Shown: positions 9,173 to 18,597, counted from the stretch's first letter. The stretch is DNA of 64,000 bases from Lewinella sp. 4G2 (GCF_001625015.1 NZ_LVWJ02000014.1:682001-746000); one strand, 5' to 3'. Notes: generated from the letters alone by a model not told the origin. A program made the numbers and translations.

Positions 9173-9750
9173 AAGACAGCCCGCTCCACAATCTCGCAAA
9201 TGGTGTGGCCGTAGAGCATGTGCAACTCCTGAATTCTGGGGGTGTCGGTGCTGGGGATGGCCAGTAGGTGATCACACAGCCCGGCTAGTTTGCCGCCGGA
9301 TTCGCCGGTGAAGCCGACCGTTACCATACCATTTTCGTTGCCTTTTTTGACGGCGCGGACGACGTTTTCGCTATTGCCAGAAGTAGACATGGCGATCAGG
9401 ACGTCGCCCTTCCGGCCGATGGCGGTGACCCAGCGGGAGTAGATCTCGGCGAAGGAATAATCGTTCGCTACCGCCGTGATGTAGCTCGTGTTGACGTGCA
9501 GGGCTTCAGCGAAGAGGGGTGGCCGGTCGTAGTAGTAACGGCCGGAGAGTTCGGCGGCGAGGTGCTGGGCGTCCGCCGCGGAGCCGCCGTTGCCGCAGAA
9601 GAACACCTTGCCGTCGCTGGCGTAGCAATCGATGATGGCCTGGGTGATCCGGGTTACGGTTTCCGTCGTCGCGTCGTCTTCCAGCAGGCGCTGCCGCAGG
9701 TGCAGGGAAGTTTGGAGGTTGTCGCGGATGGTCTGGGCGGCACGGTTCAT
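9154..9750 (-). CDS. gmhA: phosphoheptose isomerase (SIS domain)
   Basis: D-sedoheptulose-7-phosphate isomerase, the first step of the ADP-heptose pathway for lipopolysaccharide core. The 198 residues are one SIS domain: FCGNGGSAADAQHLAAELSG is the GmhA signature, AMSTSGNSENVV binds the phosphate, and RIQELHMLYGHTICE carries the catalytic Glu/His helix. The other heptose genes are not in the window. The gene is divergent from the glycosyltransferase at 9815; TATCTTCG (a -7-like box) sits 5 nt before its ATG. Confidence 0.92.
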   Translation of the reverse strand: MNRAAQTIRDNLQTSLHLRQRLLEDDATTETVTRITQAIIDCYASDGKVFFCGNGGSAADAQHLAAELSGRYYYDRPPLFAEALHVNTSYITAVANDYSFAEIYSRWVTAIGRKGDVLIAMSTSGNSENVVRAVKKGNENGMVTVGFTGESGGKLAGLCDHLLAIPSTDTPRIQELHMLYGHTICEIVERAVFPKTTD

Positions 9751-9814
9751 GGGGGCGAAGATACGGCGGTGGAAGTGGGCCGCCCCCGTGTGAAAGCTTG
9801 TTTACCTTTGCCCC
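9751..9814. promoter_or_regulatory. divergent promoter pair with start-proximal -7 boxes
   Basis: The 64-nt gap between gmhA and the glycosyltransferase holds TATCTTCG on the minus strand (9756-9763) and TACCTTTG on the plus strand (9803-9810), each 4-5 nt from the start codon. Both fit the Bacteroidota -7 consensus TAnnTTTG. No convincing -33 TTTG is seen. Confidence 0.45.
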
Positions 9815-10825
9815 ATGAGCAGCCCTTCGGAACGCACCATCTCCTTCATCATCCCGGTCTTCAACCGCCAGGATGAGGTAGAGGAACTCCTCGCCAGCAT
9901 GGCCGCCCAGACGGAGGGGGGCTTCGAGGTCGTCCTCGTAGAAGATGGCTCCGAACACAAATCCGACGAGATCGCGGAGCGCTACGCCGACCGCCTCAAC
10001 GTGAAGTACTTCTACAAGGCCAACTCCGGCCCCGGCCAGAGCCGCAACTACGGGTTCGAACGGGCCAGCGGCAACTACGGCATCTTCCTGGATAGCGACT
10101 GCGTGCTGCCACCGGATTACTTCCGCGTCATCACCCAGGCCCTGCGGGAACGGAACCTGGACTGCTTCGGTGGCCCCGACGCCGCCCACGAGGATTTCAC
10201 CGACACACAGAAGGCTATCAACTACGCGATGACGTCCACCTTTACGACAGGGGGCATCCGCGGCAGCAGCGAGAAGATGGAGAAGTTCCACCCCCGCAGC
10301 TTCAACATGGGCTACTCGCGGGAGGTCTTCGAGCAAACCGGAGGTTTTTCCAAACTGCGCTTCGGGGAGGACATCGACATGAGCATCCGCATCAACCGGG
10401 CCGGCTTCACGGCGGGTTTGGTGAAGGAGGCTTTCGTCTACCACAAACGCCGGGCGACGCTGCGGCAATTCTTTAAGCAAGTGTTCAACTCCGGCATCGC
10501 GCGGATCAACCTGCACAAGGCCCATCCGGGTTCATTGAAATTGGTCCACTTCGCTCCGGCCGTCTTTACGCTGGGCGTCACGTTCGCCGTTTTACTTGGC
10601 CTGATCTGGTCGCCGGTCTTCTTTGCCGTCCCCCTGATTTACGCCCTCCTCATTCTGGTGGACGCCACCGTAAAAACGGGCAGCCTCACCATCGGCGCGC
10701 GGGCCGTGGTGGCGAGTTTCGTCATGCTTTTCGGGTACGGTACGGGCTTCCTCTCCGCCTTCTGGAAACGGATCGTACTGGGGAAGGACGTCTACTCGGC
10801 TTTTGAGAAGACGTTTTATGATTAG
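9815..10825 (+). CDS. family 2 glycosyltransferase with C-terminal membrane helices
   Basis: Membrane-anchored GT2 enzyme, 336 residues. Nucleotide-sugar site: ISFIIPVFNRQDEVEELL and VVLVEDGS; donor segment SGPGQSRNYGFERASG; metal site FLDSDC; acceptor segment KLRFGEDIDMSIRI with the ED motif. The last third (residues ~250-310) has three hydrophobic helices, so the catalytic domain faces the cytoplasm at the inner membrane. It is likely to work on a cell-surface glycan, in keeping with gmhA and ugd nearby; donor and acceptor are unknown. Confidence 0.85.
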   Translation: MSSPSERTISFIIPVFNRQDEVEELLASMAAQTEGGFEVVLVEDGSEHKSDEIAERYADRLNVKYFYKANSGPGQSRNYGFERASGNYGIFLDSDCVLPPDYFRVITQALRERNLDCFGGPDAAHEDFTDTQKAINYAMTSTFTTGGIRGSSEKMEKFHPRSFNMGYSREVFEQTGGFSKLRFGEDIDMSIRINRAGFTAGLVKEAFVYHKRRATLRQFFKQVFNSGIARINLHKAHPGSLKLVHFAPAVFTLGVTFAVLLGLIWSPVFFAVPLIYALLILVDATVKTGSLTIGARAVVASFVMLFGYGTGFLSAFWKRIVLGKDVYSAFEKTFYD

Positions 10826-10920
10826 AGGGATTTCTAGCAGTTATCTCTGCTAAAGCAATCGCAATTCTTAGTATCACCGATTTTAGGCAATATCCTATTT
10901 CCACAATTAACACCAATCAC

Positions 10921-10979
10921 GTCTCCCCTCTCCTTTGGACCACGAAGTAGCTGCGCAGCAAAAGGGGCCGGGGGAGAGG
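10921..10979. repeat. REP-like palindrome (CTCCCCTCTCC / GGCCGGGGGAGAGG)
   Basis: The same palindromic element occurs at 46601-46638, where the loop is shorter. In this copy an extra ~20 nt separates the arms. It lies in the 180-nt convergent gap between the glycosyltransferase and ugd. Confidence 0.6.
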
Positions 10980-11005
10980 AAAACAAAAGCACTAGGAAAG
11001 GCAAC

Positions 11006-12319
11006 CTACCCCACCTTACTCCGCCCAATCGAATCGTAGTAGAAGCCGGCTTCCACCATGCGGCGGAGGTCGTAGAGGTTACGGCCGTCGAAAATGATTG
11101 GGGCAGCCATAGCTTCCTTCATCCGGTCGAAGCTGGGGGTGCGGAAGACGGACCATTCGGTCATGATGCCCAAGCAGTCGGCGCCCTGGAGGGCTTCGTA
11201 CTGGTCGCCGCAGAAGGTGACCTTGTCGCCGTAAAGTTCCTTTACGTTGTCCATCGCTTCGGGGTCGAAAGCGCGGACGTTGGCGCCGGCGGCCAGTAGG
11301 CGGTCGATGGTGTAGAGGGCGGGGGCTTCGCGGATGTCGTCGGTATTCGGTTTGAAGGCCAAGCCCCAGAGGGAGACGGTTTTGCCCTTCAGGTCGTCGC
11401 CGAAGTAGGCCTCGATCTTGTCGGCGATCCGGAAGCGTTGGCGGGTATTGACGTCCATTACGGCGTCCAGAATCTTGAAGTTGTAGTCGTACTGCCCGGC
11501 GGTGTGGGCGAGGGCCTGGACGTCCTTCGGGAAACAGCTGCCCCCGTAGCCGACGCCGGGGAAAAGGAAGCGTTTGCCGATCCGGGTATCACTGCCCATC
11601 CCCTTCCGCACGGCATCTACGTCAGCGCCCGTCTGCTCGCACAGGTTGGCGATCTCGTTCATGAACGTGATCCGCGTGGCCAGGTAGGAGTTGGCGGCGT
11701 ATTTGGTCATTTCGGCCGAGCGGATATCCATAAAAATGATGGGGTTGCCGCTGCGGACGAAGGGTTCGTAGAGGCGGCGCATCACCTCCTCGGCCTTTTC
11801 CGATTCGGTGCCGATCACGACGCGGTCGGGCTTCAGGAAGTCGTCCACCGCCACGCCTTCGCGGAGGAATTCGGGGTTGGAAACGACGTCGAACAGGTCC
11901 GTATCCAGCTTTTCGGCGAGGGCGGCGTGCACGCGTTCGCCCGTCCCGACGGGTACGGTGGATTTGTCCACCACCACGGTGTACTTGCTGATCATGCCGG
12001 AGAGGTCCTTGGCTACGCCGAGGATGTATTTGAGGTCCGCCTGCCCGTCGTCCCCCGGGGGGGTTGGGAGGGCGAGGAAGATGATCTCGGCGTGGTCGAC
12101 GGCGGATTGCAGGTCGGTCGTGAATTTCAGGCGGCCCTGCTTCTGGTTGCGGGCGAAGAGGACGTCCAGGTCGGGCTCGTAGATGGGCACGTCGCCCTGG
12201 CGCATGCGTTCAACTTTCTTGGCGTCGATGTCGACGCAGATCACTTCGTTGCCGGTTTCGGCGAAACACGTTCCGGTAACGAGGCCAACGTATCCGGTGC
12301 CTACAACTGCAATTTTCAT
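11006..12319 (-). CDS. ugd: UDP-glucose 6-dehydrogenase
   Basis: Oxidises UDP-glucose to UDP-glucuronate with two NAD+, supplying uronic acid for surface polysaccharide. 437 residues. MKIAVVGTGYVGLVTG is the NAD-binding Rossmann start; NPEFLREGVAVDDFLKPDR and EMTKYAANSYLATRI line the substrate site; the catalytic Cys is in GVGYGGSCFPKD. The C-terminal domain has LWGLAFKPNTDDIREAP. Paired on the same strand with the upstream kinase gene (93-nt gap containing a 17-bp dispersed motif). Confidence 0.95.
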   Translation of the reverse strand: MKIAVVGTGYVGLVTGTCFAETGNEVICVDIDAKKVERMRQGDVPIYEPDLDVLFARNQKQGRLKFTTDLQSAVDHAEIIFLALPTPPGDDGQADLKYILGVAKDLSGMISKYTVVVDKSTVPVGTGERVHAALAEKLDTDLFDVVSNPEFLREGVAVDDFLKPDRVVIGTESEKAEEVMRRLYEPFVRSGNPIIFMDIRSAEMTKYAANSYLATRITFMNEIANLCEQTGADVDAVRKGMGSDTRIGKRFLFPGVGYGGSCFPKDVQALAHTAGQYDYNFKILDAVMDVNTRQRFRIADKIEAYFGDDLKGKTVSLWGLAFKPNTDDIREAPALYTIDRLLAAGANVRAFDPEAMDNVKELYGDKVTFCGDQYEALQGADCLGIMTEWSVFRTPSFDRMKEAMAAPIIFDGRNLYDLRRMVEAGFYYDSIGRSKVG

Positions 12320-12412
12320 TCGGTGGGGATTATTTGGTAGCTAACGGCTGGCGCGGAAAAAGGATGATGGGGCGCTGCCGCGGGTGCAAAGAAAAGGGAT
12401 TGGGGACAAAAC

Positions 12413-12958
12413 TCAGCCACAGGCGTGCCGCGCCAAAATGACGCTGGCCACCTCCTCGGGGGTGACGGACCCGGTATCAATTATAAGGTCGTACTGGCCC
12501 AGATCGGTGTAATCCACCCCGTACTTCTCGATGAAGCGCTCGATCTCGGCGGCCCGGCGGAGGCCGAGTTGGTTAAAAGCCTCCTCCACGTTTTCGTAGG
12601 CTTCGGAGAAGCGATTCTCGTCGCCAAAAATGCGGGCGGCGGCAATCTTGGGGTCCACCTTCAGGTAGATCTTGAGCGCGTCCTTAATGAAGAACCAGGA
12701 CATCCGGGAGTCGGAGATGAACGGCTCGGGCTCATCGTTGAGGGCGATGGAGGCCGCGTCGATCTTCTGGTCGATGGAAGGGTCCGTTTCCGCCAAGCGG
12801 TTGAGCTCCAGCGTAGAGACCCCCAGTTCGGCGGCCATGGCCCGCTGGATGGTGCCGGTGCTGACGATGGGAAAACCCAACTTCTCCTTCAGGACCTTGC
12901 TGACGACGGACTTCCCGCTACCGAGATCACCGGTGATGGTAATTTTTCTGAGGCTCAT
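12413..12958 (-). CDS. cytidylate kinase-like P-loop kinase
   Basis: 181-residue nucleotide kinase of the compact (archaeal-like) cytidylate kinase type. The P-loop is ITGDLGSGKSVVSK (residues ~7-20). IVSTGTIQRAMA replaces the usual 'STG..FR' segment, and DSRMSWFFIKDALKIYLKVDP holds the conserved R and the core strand before the lid (AAARIFGDENR). Substrate inferred from family; bacterial members of this compact group are often annotated only as 'cytidylate kinase family'. TACCTTCG lies 4 nt before its ATG. Confidence 0.75.
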   Translation of the reverse strand: MSLRKITITGDLGSGKSVVSKVLKEKLGFPIVSTGTIQRAMAAELGVSTLELNRLAETDPSIDQKIDAASIALNDEPEPFISDSRMSWFFIKDALKIYLKVDPKIAAARIFGDENRFSEAYENVEEAFNQLGLRRAAEIERFIEKYGVDYTDLGQYDLIIDTGSVTPEEVASVILARHACG

Positions 12959-13062
12959 GCGGCGAAGGTAAGGCGTTTAGGGATTCCCAGGGTTCCTGGA
13001 GCGCCCGACGCAGGGAGGGTCTCCAGGCGGCCCGGTTGAGTGGTATTTCCTAACTTGGCTTC

Positions 13063-15333
13063 GTGCGCGCTTTCTTCCGTGGCCTCTATCGTTCCTTTTC
13101 CGTCCAGCTCCTCCTGCTGCACCTACGGAGCAACTTCCTGTTGCTGGCCGTCTGGATTTTCTTCCTGCTCATGGTCTCGGGGATACTGGGGCGCAACCTC
13201 GGTTTGCAGTACCTCTTTCTCGACCCGGAGTACCTCAACGAATCCGGCTTCTGGCCCTTCCTCATCATCGGGGGTGCCTTCGCCTTCTTTACGATGAGCT
13301 GGAACCTGAGCACCTACCTTCTGCTCGGTGGTTACTTCAACTTCCTGGCCAGTCTCTCCCGCCCCTTCTTTAAGTACTGCATCAACAACGCGCTGCTGCC
13401 GCTGGCCGTGCTGTTTACCTACTGCTTCCAACTGTGGCGCTTCTTCCAGCTGGACGGGCAGCACAGCCGCTACCTGGAATGCCTGAGCGGGCTCTTGCTG
13501 GGGCTTACGCTGAGTATGTTCCTCTACGCCATCTACTTCAACCTGACGAACCGGGACATCAGTTACTACCGGCCCAAATTCCGGGAGCCACCCCCGAATA
13601 TGGGGCCCAGCCACAATCGTAAGACCACCATCGGCCGCCGGGCGTACCGGACGCGGGGGCTCGGCCCAAAACTGAGCGCGCTGTTCGACAACCCCTACCG
13701 GGTGCGGACTTACTTCAACGAGAAGCTGCGCACCAAACTCGTCCGCTCGGTGGCGCACTACGAGTCGACGTTGCTGCAGGGCATCTTCCGGCAGAACCAC
13801 AAGAATGCGTTGTACCTGCAATTTGGGACGATCGTCCTGCTCGCCCTTCTCGGTATCCTGATCGACCGGCCCCCCTTCCAGATTCCAGCTGGCGCGAGCG
13901 CATTGATCCTGCTGAGCCTGATCGTAGCCATCATCGGGGGCATCAGCTACTGGTTTTCCGAGTGGCGGGTGACGCTGCTGATCCTGCTGGCCATTGGCAT
14001 CAACGTGCTGACGAGCAATGCGCTTTTTCAGTTCGACAACCAGGCTTACGGCCTGAACTACAAGGGCAAACAAGCCCGCTATTCCACCCAACAACTGAAA
14101 AGTCTGTACGGGAGCGATCAACTGCGGGAGGATCGGGCCGCCACCGTAAAGATCCTCAACAACTGGCGGGAGAAACAGGGCCAGGAGAAACCACCCTTCA
14201 TCATTGTCTGCGCCTCGGGCGGGGGGCTGACGGCGGCGCTCTGGGCCACCCACGTCACCCAAACCCTGGAGCGGTGCAGCGAAGGTGCCCTCCTGCGCGG
14301 GACGGCGCTAATGACGGGAGCCTCCGGCGGCCAGATCGGGCTGGCGGCGCTGCGGGAGGCCTACCTCAACGACCCGGAGTTCCGCGAAAAGGACGCTTCC
14401 CGGCTGGACGCCATCAGCCGCGACCTGCTCAATCCAATTACTTTTTCCATCGTCAGTAACGACCTTTTCCTCCCCTTCACCAAGGTGGAAGTCATGGGCA
14501 AGAAGTACCGGCGCGACCGTGCCTACGGTTTCGAACGGGAGCTCAACCTAAACACTGGCGGCGGGCTGGAGAAACCGCTTTCCGCCTACCGGGAGCCGGA
14601 GCGGGAGGCCCGCATTCCCCTACTCTTTGTCACCCCCAGCGTGGTGGACGACGGGCGGCGGATGGTCATCTCCCCCCAGGGCGTGTCCTACATGACGGCC
14701 CCGCCGACGGCCATGAACGGCAAGATCGACCTGGAGCCCGACATGGTCGATTTTGGTTGGCTCTTCCGCGAGCAGGGGGCGGACCAGCTCAACTTCACGA
14801 CCGCCCTGCGGATGAACGCGACCTACCCCTACGTGCTGCCACTCGTCCGGCTACCCACCAAGCCCACGGTGCGGGTGATGGATGCGGGGTACCGGGACAA
14901 TTACGGCATCGTTTCCGCTACCCGTTTCGTGACGGTGTTCCAGGATTGGATCCGCGCCAACACCTCCGGCGTGCACATCATTCAGATCAGCGCCTTCCGG
15001 GAGGAGGACATTCGCCAGGATGACGACGGGAGCCGCGGCGTCGTCGAATCCCTCTTTAGCCCGGTTGGGGTGGCGGGCAACATCCTGGGCGTGCAGATTT
15101 TGGACCAGGAAGTCCTGCTGGGCCAACTGGCGGAAACCCTCGGCGAAGACTTTTTCCACCTCCACCGCTTCAACTACCAACCTGCGGCGGATGACCCCCT
15201 GCGCACCTCCGTCTCCTTCCACCTGACGGAGCGGGAGCGCGCCCAAGTTCTCCGCGCTTTGGATACGGATGCGATGAAGCGGGAGTTGGATCGGGTGGTG
15301 GGGGTTTTGGGAGACTCAGTTTCTAGGTTTTAG
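13063..15333 (+). CDS. membrane-anchored patatin-like phospholipase
   Basis: 756-residue lipase. The first ~340 residues hold several membrane helices (SNFLLLAVWIFFLLMVSG, FLIIGGAFAFFTM, YLECLSGLLLGLTLSMFLYA, ASALILLSLIVAIIGGI, VTLLILLAIGINVL). A patatin domain follows: CASGGGLTAALW is the oxyanion loop (~residue 385), MTGASGGQ carries the nucleophile Ser (~419) and VMDAGYRDNYGI the catalytic Asp (~606). The GTG at 13063 is chosen because TAACTTGG lies 4 nt upstream and there is no earlier start. It likely acts on membrane lipids from the cytoplasmic side. An antisense frame of 379 aa here is a shadow. Confidence 0.85.
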   Translation: MRAFFRGLYRSFSVQLLLLHLRSNFLLLAVWIFFLLMVSGILGRNLGLQYLFLDPEYLNESGFWPFLIIGGAFAFFTMSWNLSTYLLLGGYFNFLASLSRPFFKYCINNALLPLAVLFTYCFQLWRFFQLDGQHSRYLECLSGLLLGLTLSMFLYAIYFNLTNRDISYYRPKFREPPPNMGPSHNRKTTIGRRAYRTRGLGPKLSALFDNPYRVRTYFNEKLRTKLVRSVAHYESTLLQGIFRQNHKNALYLQFGTIVLLALLGILIDRPPFQIPAGASALILLSLIVAIIGGISYWFSEWRVTLLILLAIGINVLTSNALFQFDNQAYGLNYKGKQARYSTQQLKSLYGSDQLREDRAATVKILNNWREKQGQEKPPFIIVCASGGGLTAALWATHVTQTLERCSEGALLRGTALMTGASGGQIGLAALREAYLNDPEFREKDASRLDAISRDLLNPITFSIVSNDLFLPFTKVEVMGKKYRRDRAYGFERELNLNTGGGLEKPLSAYREPEREARIPLLFVTPSVVDDGRRMVISPQGVSYMTAPPTAMNGKIDLEPDMVDFGWLFREQGADQLNFTTALRMNATYPYVLPLVRLPTKPTVRVMDAGYRDNYGIVSATRFVTVFQDWIRANTSGVHIIQISAFREEDIRQDDDGSRGVVESLFSPVGVAGNILGVQILDQEVLLGQLAETLGEDFFHLHRFNYQPAADDPLRTSVSFHLTERERAQVLRALDTDAMKRELDRVVGVLGDSVSRF

Positions 15334-15430
15334 TTTCTAGTTGCTAGCAACTAGAAACTAGAAACTAGAAACTTATGCAGATTGTAGTAATCTCCTCGAG
15401 TTGTAACCCCGCTTGAGGTCGCTCGTACCG
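15317..15430. repeat. TTTCTAG heptamer inverted repeat plus conserved 40-nt tail
   Basis: Units of TTTCTAG/CTAGAAA form an inverted repeat around GTTGCTAGCAAC between convergent genes. It is followed by ATCTCCTCGAGTT, ACCCCGCT and CGCTCGTA, segments repeated in the same order at 20772-20811 after another CTAGAAA repeat. The pair therefore looks like one composite repeat. Confidence 0.65.
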
Positions 15431-15487
15431 TATGCTATACTATTCATGATCTATGAGATGGGCGTGATGCGGTGAACGAATCGTATC

Positions 15488-16849
15488 CTAAAACGTATCC
15501 TCCCAGGCAACACCATCGCGGTCGCGCAGCGCGAAGCCATCCACGGAGCCGAAGCCGGAAAATTCGTAGCGCAGGCCCACGATCTCCTTCGGTGCCTCCG
15601 TACTTTCTACCTGCAGGATCTTGCGGCCATTCGCAAAGAAGGTCAGGAGCCCCTCCTGGCCGCGGCATTCCAGCTCGATCCAGTCGTTACCACTCAGGCC
15701 GAAGGCGGAGAGGTCCCGGTTGCGGCCGCTCAGTACTTTGCCCCCCGCGTATACCTCCAGTTCAGCGACGCAACCGGGCGCGCTGAGGGGGATGATGATG
15801 ACGCCATTTTCCAGGAGCAGCAGGACGCGCGCAAACTGGCAGGCGCCGGCGCCTTCCCAGAAATCGTGGCGGAGGCGGGTGGTGAAGCTGAAGTCGTCCG
15901 TCCGCACGTTTTCGGTGGCGCCTACGTGGGAGAATACGGTTGTCGGTGGGTCCGGTTGGAGGGCAATCCCCATATCCGTCAGCATTTTCCGCGTGATGGA
16001 GAGTTGTCCGTTCTGGCGGACGCTCTCGAGCGGCAGGTACACGGGCGCGGTTTCGGTTGCTACGGCCGCCACCCAATCGTCCACCCGCAGGTAGAGTTCC
16101 CGTTCCTTTACGACCTGATCGCCCACCACCAATTTGGCCCGGTAATAACCGGGGAGGTAGTAGATCGAGGTGTGGGTATCGCCCGCAGGGTCCAGCTTTT
16201 CGCGGCGGCGGGCATCCCAGCTTTGCTGAAGGTATATTTCGTCGGCTGCGGGAGCCAGCTTCGCATCGTAGTTAAAGACGACGGAGTTGGGTACGCCGGT
16301 CGTGACGGGCCGGAAACTCAGGTGAAAATCGTCGGGATCAAGCAGGGGTTTCTCGGGCGCTGTACCCGATTCTGGGCGGGGCGAGTTGGGCGCTGCCGCG
16401 GGTGTCAGGTAAGGATAGAGTACGGTCAGGACGAGACCCAGTAGGAGAAATCCGGCTACGAGCGCGATGGGCTTAACCTTACGCGAAGTGGGAACGGTGT
16501 CTTCCGTCGGCAGGGAAGGAATGCTTGGGCTGGGGACCTCCATTTCCGCTGGTTCGACGACCGTTGGAGATGCGGTCTCCAATTGTTGAGCCCGGTAAGC
16601 GCGCCAGTGGTCAAAACCGGCGTAGTTGGCCAGGGCGTCGAGCGTCGTCGTGCTGGGCTGGCTGGCGTAAGCGACGCGGCCCCAGACGCGTTTCAGGGTG
16701 GTCGGGCTGAGGGTGACGGCGGTGGCTTCGGCGATGTTTTCGCTGAGGTCCTGGAAGTCCTTGTTCGTCCACTGCGCGGCGGGGCCCCACCCTAGTTGGG
16801 CCTCCACCCGAGTGAGGAGATTGGCTAGTAAATCTTCGTCCGATACCAT
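15488..16849 (-). CDS. single-pass membrane protein with N-terminal HTH-like domain
   Basis: 453 residues from the ATG at 16849 (TACCTTTG lies 4 nt upstream). Residues ~1-90 (LANLLTRVEAQLGWG ... SENIAEATAVTLSPTTLKRVWGRV) look like a helix-turn-helix or regulator-type helical domain seen in Bacteroidota membrane proteins; then a Pro-rich linker, one membrane helix (PIALVAGFLLLGLVLTVLYPYL) and a long, probably periplasmic, beta-rich part ending in a jelly-roll-like domain. Function unknown; the topology suggests a signal-transmitting protein. A dispersed 17-bp motif sits just after the membrane helix (PAAAPNS). Confidence 0.7.
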   Translation of the reverse strand: MVSDEDLLANLLTRVEAQLGWGPAAQWTNKDFQDLSENIAEATAVTLSPTTLKRVWGRVAYASQPSTTTLDALANYAGFDHWRAYRAQQLETASPTVVEPAEMEVPSPSIPSLPTEDTVPTSRKVKPIALVAGFLLLGLVLTVLYPYLTPAAAPNSPRPESGTAPEKPLLDPDDFHLSFRPVTTGVPNSVVFNYDAKLAPAADEIYLQQSWDARRREKLDPAGDTHTSIYYLPGYYRAKLVVGDQVVKERELYLRVDDWVAAVATETAPVYLPLESVRQNGQLSITRKMLTDMGIALQPDPPTTVFSHVGATENVRTDDFSFTTRLRHDFWEGAGACQFARVLLLLENGVIIIPLSAPGCVAELEVYAGGKVLSGRNRDLSAFGLSGNDWIELECRGQEGLLTFFANGRKILQVESTEAPKEIVGLRYEFSGFGSVDGFALRDRDGVAWEDTF

Positions 16850-16977
16850 GGCACAAAGGTAGGTTCGGGGGTGGCAAAATTGGCCTTGCACGAGTTTGCA
16901 CGGCCTTGCACCGCGCGTGTTTCCTGGGTTTTTGGTGGCGCCGTCACTTTTGTGGCCGAACCAAACCCCTCACGACC

Positions 16978-18096
16978 GTGAAAACATTCTTTTGCCTTTT
17001 GTTACTCGCCCTTTTCATTGCACCCGCGGCAGCGCAGAATAAAATTCCACTGGAGGCCGCGGCTTGGAACCTTAATGGTTACGACGCCAGCTTCATTACC
17101 CACCGGGGTGTGCCTGCGCTGAAAATTGGTGATAAGGGGGCAGCGGCGACCGGCGAAAACATCATCGTGCCACGAGACGTGAATTTCAGCAACGGGACGA
17201 TTGAGTACGACGTGGAACTCACGGACCAGACCCGGTTCACGAGCATTCATTTCCGGCGGAAGGACGCCCAAAATTCCGAGCATTTCTACCTGCGGAGCAA
17301 TGCGGTGGGGGACCCGATGGTCAACTCCGCCATCCAATACGCCGCCGTCCTCGGGGGCGTGAATTTGTGGGACCTGAGTGGCGACTACCAGTCCAACGCC
17401 ACGCTGCTGGGCTCGGGGTGGAACCACGTCAAATTGGTGGTGCGCGACCGGCAGTTGCTGGCCTACGTGAACGATATGGAAACGCCGGCCCTGTACGTGC
17501 CGCAAATGGACGGCGACTGGACGAGTGGATCGATTGGCTTCGACGGCAGCGTCATCCTGGCCAACCTCACCATTACGCCCGACGTGACCCCGGGACTGAG
17601 CCCAGGGGCCGGCTTCGACCCGACCCACAACGACGCCCGTTACCTCCGCAACTGGCGCATAAGCCCGGCGGCAGCCCTCCCCTTCGGCACGGAACCGACG
17701 GAGGTGCCAAAAGATGGTGCGTGGACGCCCATCCGGGCGGAGCGGCTGGGCCTCGTCAACCTCAGCCGCCGTTTCGGGAAAACGCCCGGTGGCGAACGCC
17801 GAATTACCTGGCTCAAGACGAGCATTGCAGCCACCACCGCCGTCACCCGCCGGCTGGACCTGGGCTTCAGCGACGAAGTCTACGTATACCTGAACGGGAA
17901 GCCGCTGTACGTGGATAAGAATCTGTACAACACGCCGGGTATGAAGGCGCCGCGGGGGCGGTGCTCCATCGAAAACAGCCACTTCGAGCTCCCCCTGCAG
18001 GAAGGCGATAATGAGTTGGTGATCGGGGTAACGAATTTCTTCTTCGGGTGGGGCATCGTGGCGCGGCTGGAGGATGGGGCGGGGTTGCGGTATTGA
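16978..18096 (+). CDS. secreted protein with concanavalin/DUF1080-like domain
   Basis: 372-residue exported protein. The GTG at 16978 starts a clean signal peptide (VKTFFCLLLLALFIAPAAAQ); a frame extending to 16906 is not needed. Residues ~20-210 fit a laminin-G/concanavalin-like sandwich (GTIEYDVELTD ... GWNHVKLVVRDRQLLAYVND ... GSIGFDGS). A second beta domain follows (VYVYLNGKPLYVDKN ... NELVIGVTNFFFGWG), like the galactose-binding domains that hold 'VYLNG' and 'N.L.I.V.N' motifs. Probably sugar-binding; no catalytic site recognised. The signal peptide region contains a partial 17-bp dispersed motif. Confidence 0.75.
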   Translation: MKTFFCLLLLALFIAPAAAQNKIPLEAAAWNLNGYDASFITHRGVPALKIGDKGAAATGENIIVPRDVNFSNGTIEYDVELTDQTRFTSIHFRRKDAQNSEHFYLRSNAVGDPMVNSAIQYAAVLGGVNLWDLSGDYQSNATLLGSGWNHVKLVVRDRQLLAYVNDMETPALYVPQMDGDWTSGSIGFDGSVILANLTITPDVTPGLSPGAGFDPTHNDARYLRNWRISPAAALPFGTEPTEVPKDGAWTPIRAERLGLVNLSRRFGKTPGGERRITWLKTSIAATTAVTRRLDLGFSDEVYVYLNGKPLYVDKNLYNTPGMKAPRGRCSIENSHFELPLQEGDNELVIGVTNFFFGWGIVARLEDGAGLRY

Positions 18097-18168
18097 GCTG
18101 GGTGCAACGTTTGCCGCTTACAGCAAAGGCGCAGCAACTTTTAACTCGCTACCCGCTATTCCACACCC

Positions 18169-18489
18169 ATGAACCTCCTTTTCCTCTGCTCCCGCAACCA
18201 GTGGCGCAGCCGCACGGCTGAGACCATCTTCAAAAACAATGGCCTGCACCAGGTGAAGTCCGCCGGTACTTCGGCTGCGGCGCGGGTGCGCGTTAACGCC
18301 AGTTTGTTGAGGTGGGCCGATCGTATTCTGGTGATGGAGGACCGCCACCGGGAGATCATCGAGGAAAGGTTTCCGGATGCCGTGCGGGGGAAGGAGGTGG
18401 AGGTGCTGGACATTCCGGATGATTATCGGTATATGAATGAGGAATTGGTGGCGGAATTACGGTTGGTGATGGAGGGCATCATCGATTAA
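18169..18489 (+). CDS. small low-molecular-weight protein-tyrosine-phosphatase-like protein
   Basis: 106 residues, shorter than standard LMW-PTPs (~150). NLLFLCSRNQWRSRTAE has the active-site C-x5-R-S loop (Cys7 to Arg13). VLDIPDDYRYMNEEL carries the acidic residues near the usual general-acid Asp, with YRYMNEEL as the family's C-terminal helix. This short group is widespread and often called 'protein tyrosine phosphatase'; substrate unknown. A 51-nt stretch of its 3' end is duplicated at 19473-19523. Confidence 0.8.
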   Translation: MNLLFLCSRNQWRSRTAETIFKNNGLHQVKSAGTSAAARVRVNASLLRWADRILVMEDRHREIIEERFPDAVRGKEVEVLDIPDDYRYMNEELVAELRLVMEGIID

Positions 18490-18504
18490 AATACACTCTG
18501 GTTT

Positions 18505-18561
18505 AATCAAAGAAAGCCCCCACCACTCGCAACGGTGATCGTCACGGGATGGTGGGGGCTT
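18505..18561 (-). terminator. intrinsic terminator for the gene at 18598
   Basis: A 12-bp stem (AAGCCCCCACCA with TGGTGGGGGCTT) is followed on the minus strand by TTTCTTTGATT. It lies 37 nt downstream of the minus-strand gene and between convergent genes. Confidence 0.7.
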
Positions 18562-18597
18562 ACGAGGAGGATTTGCGCGCTAGCGAACGGTCGCTAC

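Noticed and set aside
9087-9275. Upstream extension of the rRNA methyltransferase frame
   Set aside because: The extra residues are only the translation of the heptamer repeat and gmhA antisense.
13123-14262. Long antisense frame (379 aa) opposite the patatin gene
   Set aside because: It mirrors GC-rich codons of a clear lipase gene; its product is low-complexity and shows no domain.
18269-18285. GGCTGCGGCGCGGGTGC as a further copy of the 17-bp motif
   Set aside because: Several mismatches in the conserved centre, and it lies in conserved coding sequence of the phosphatase; treated as chance.
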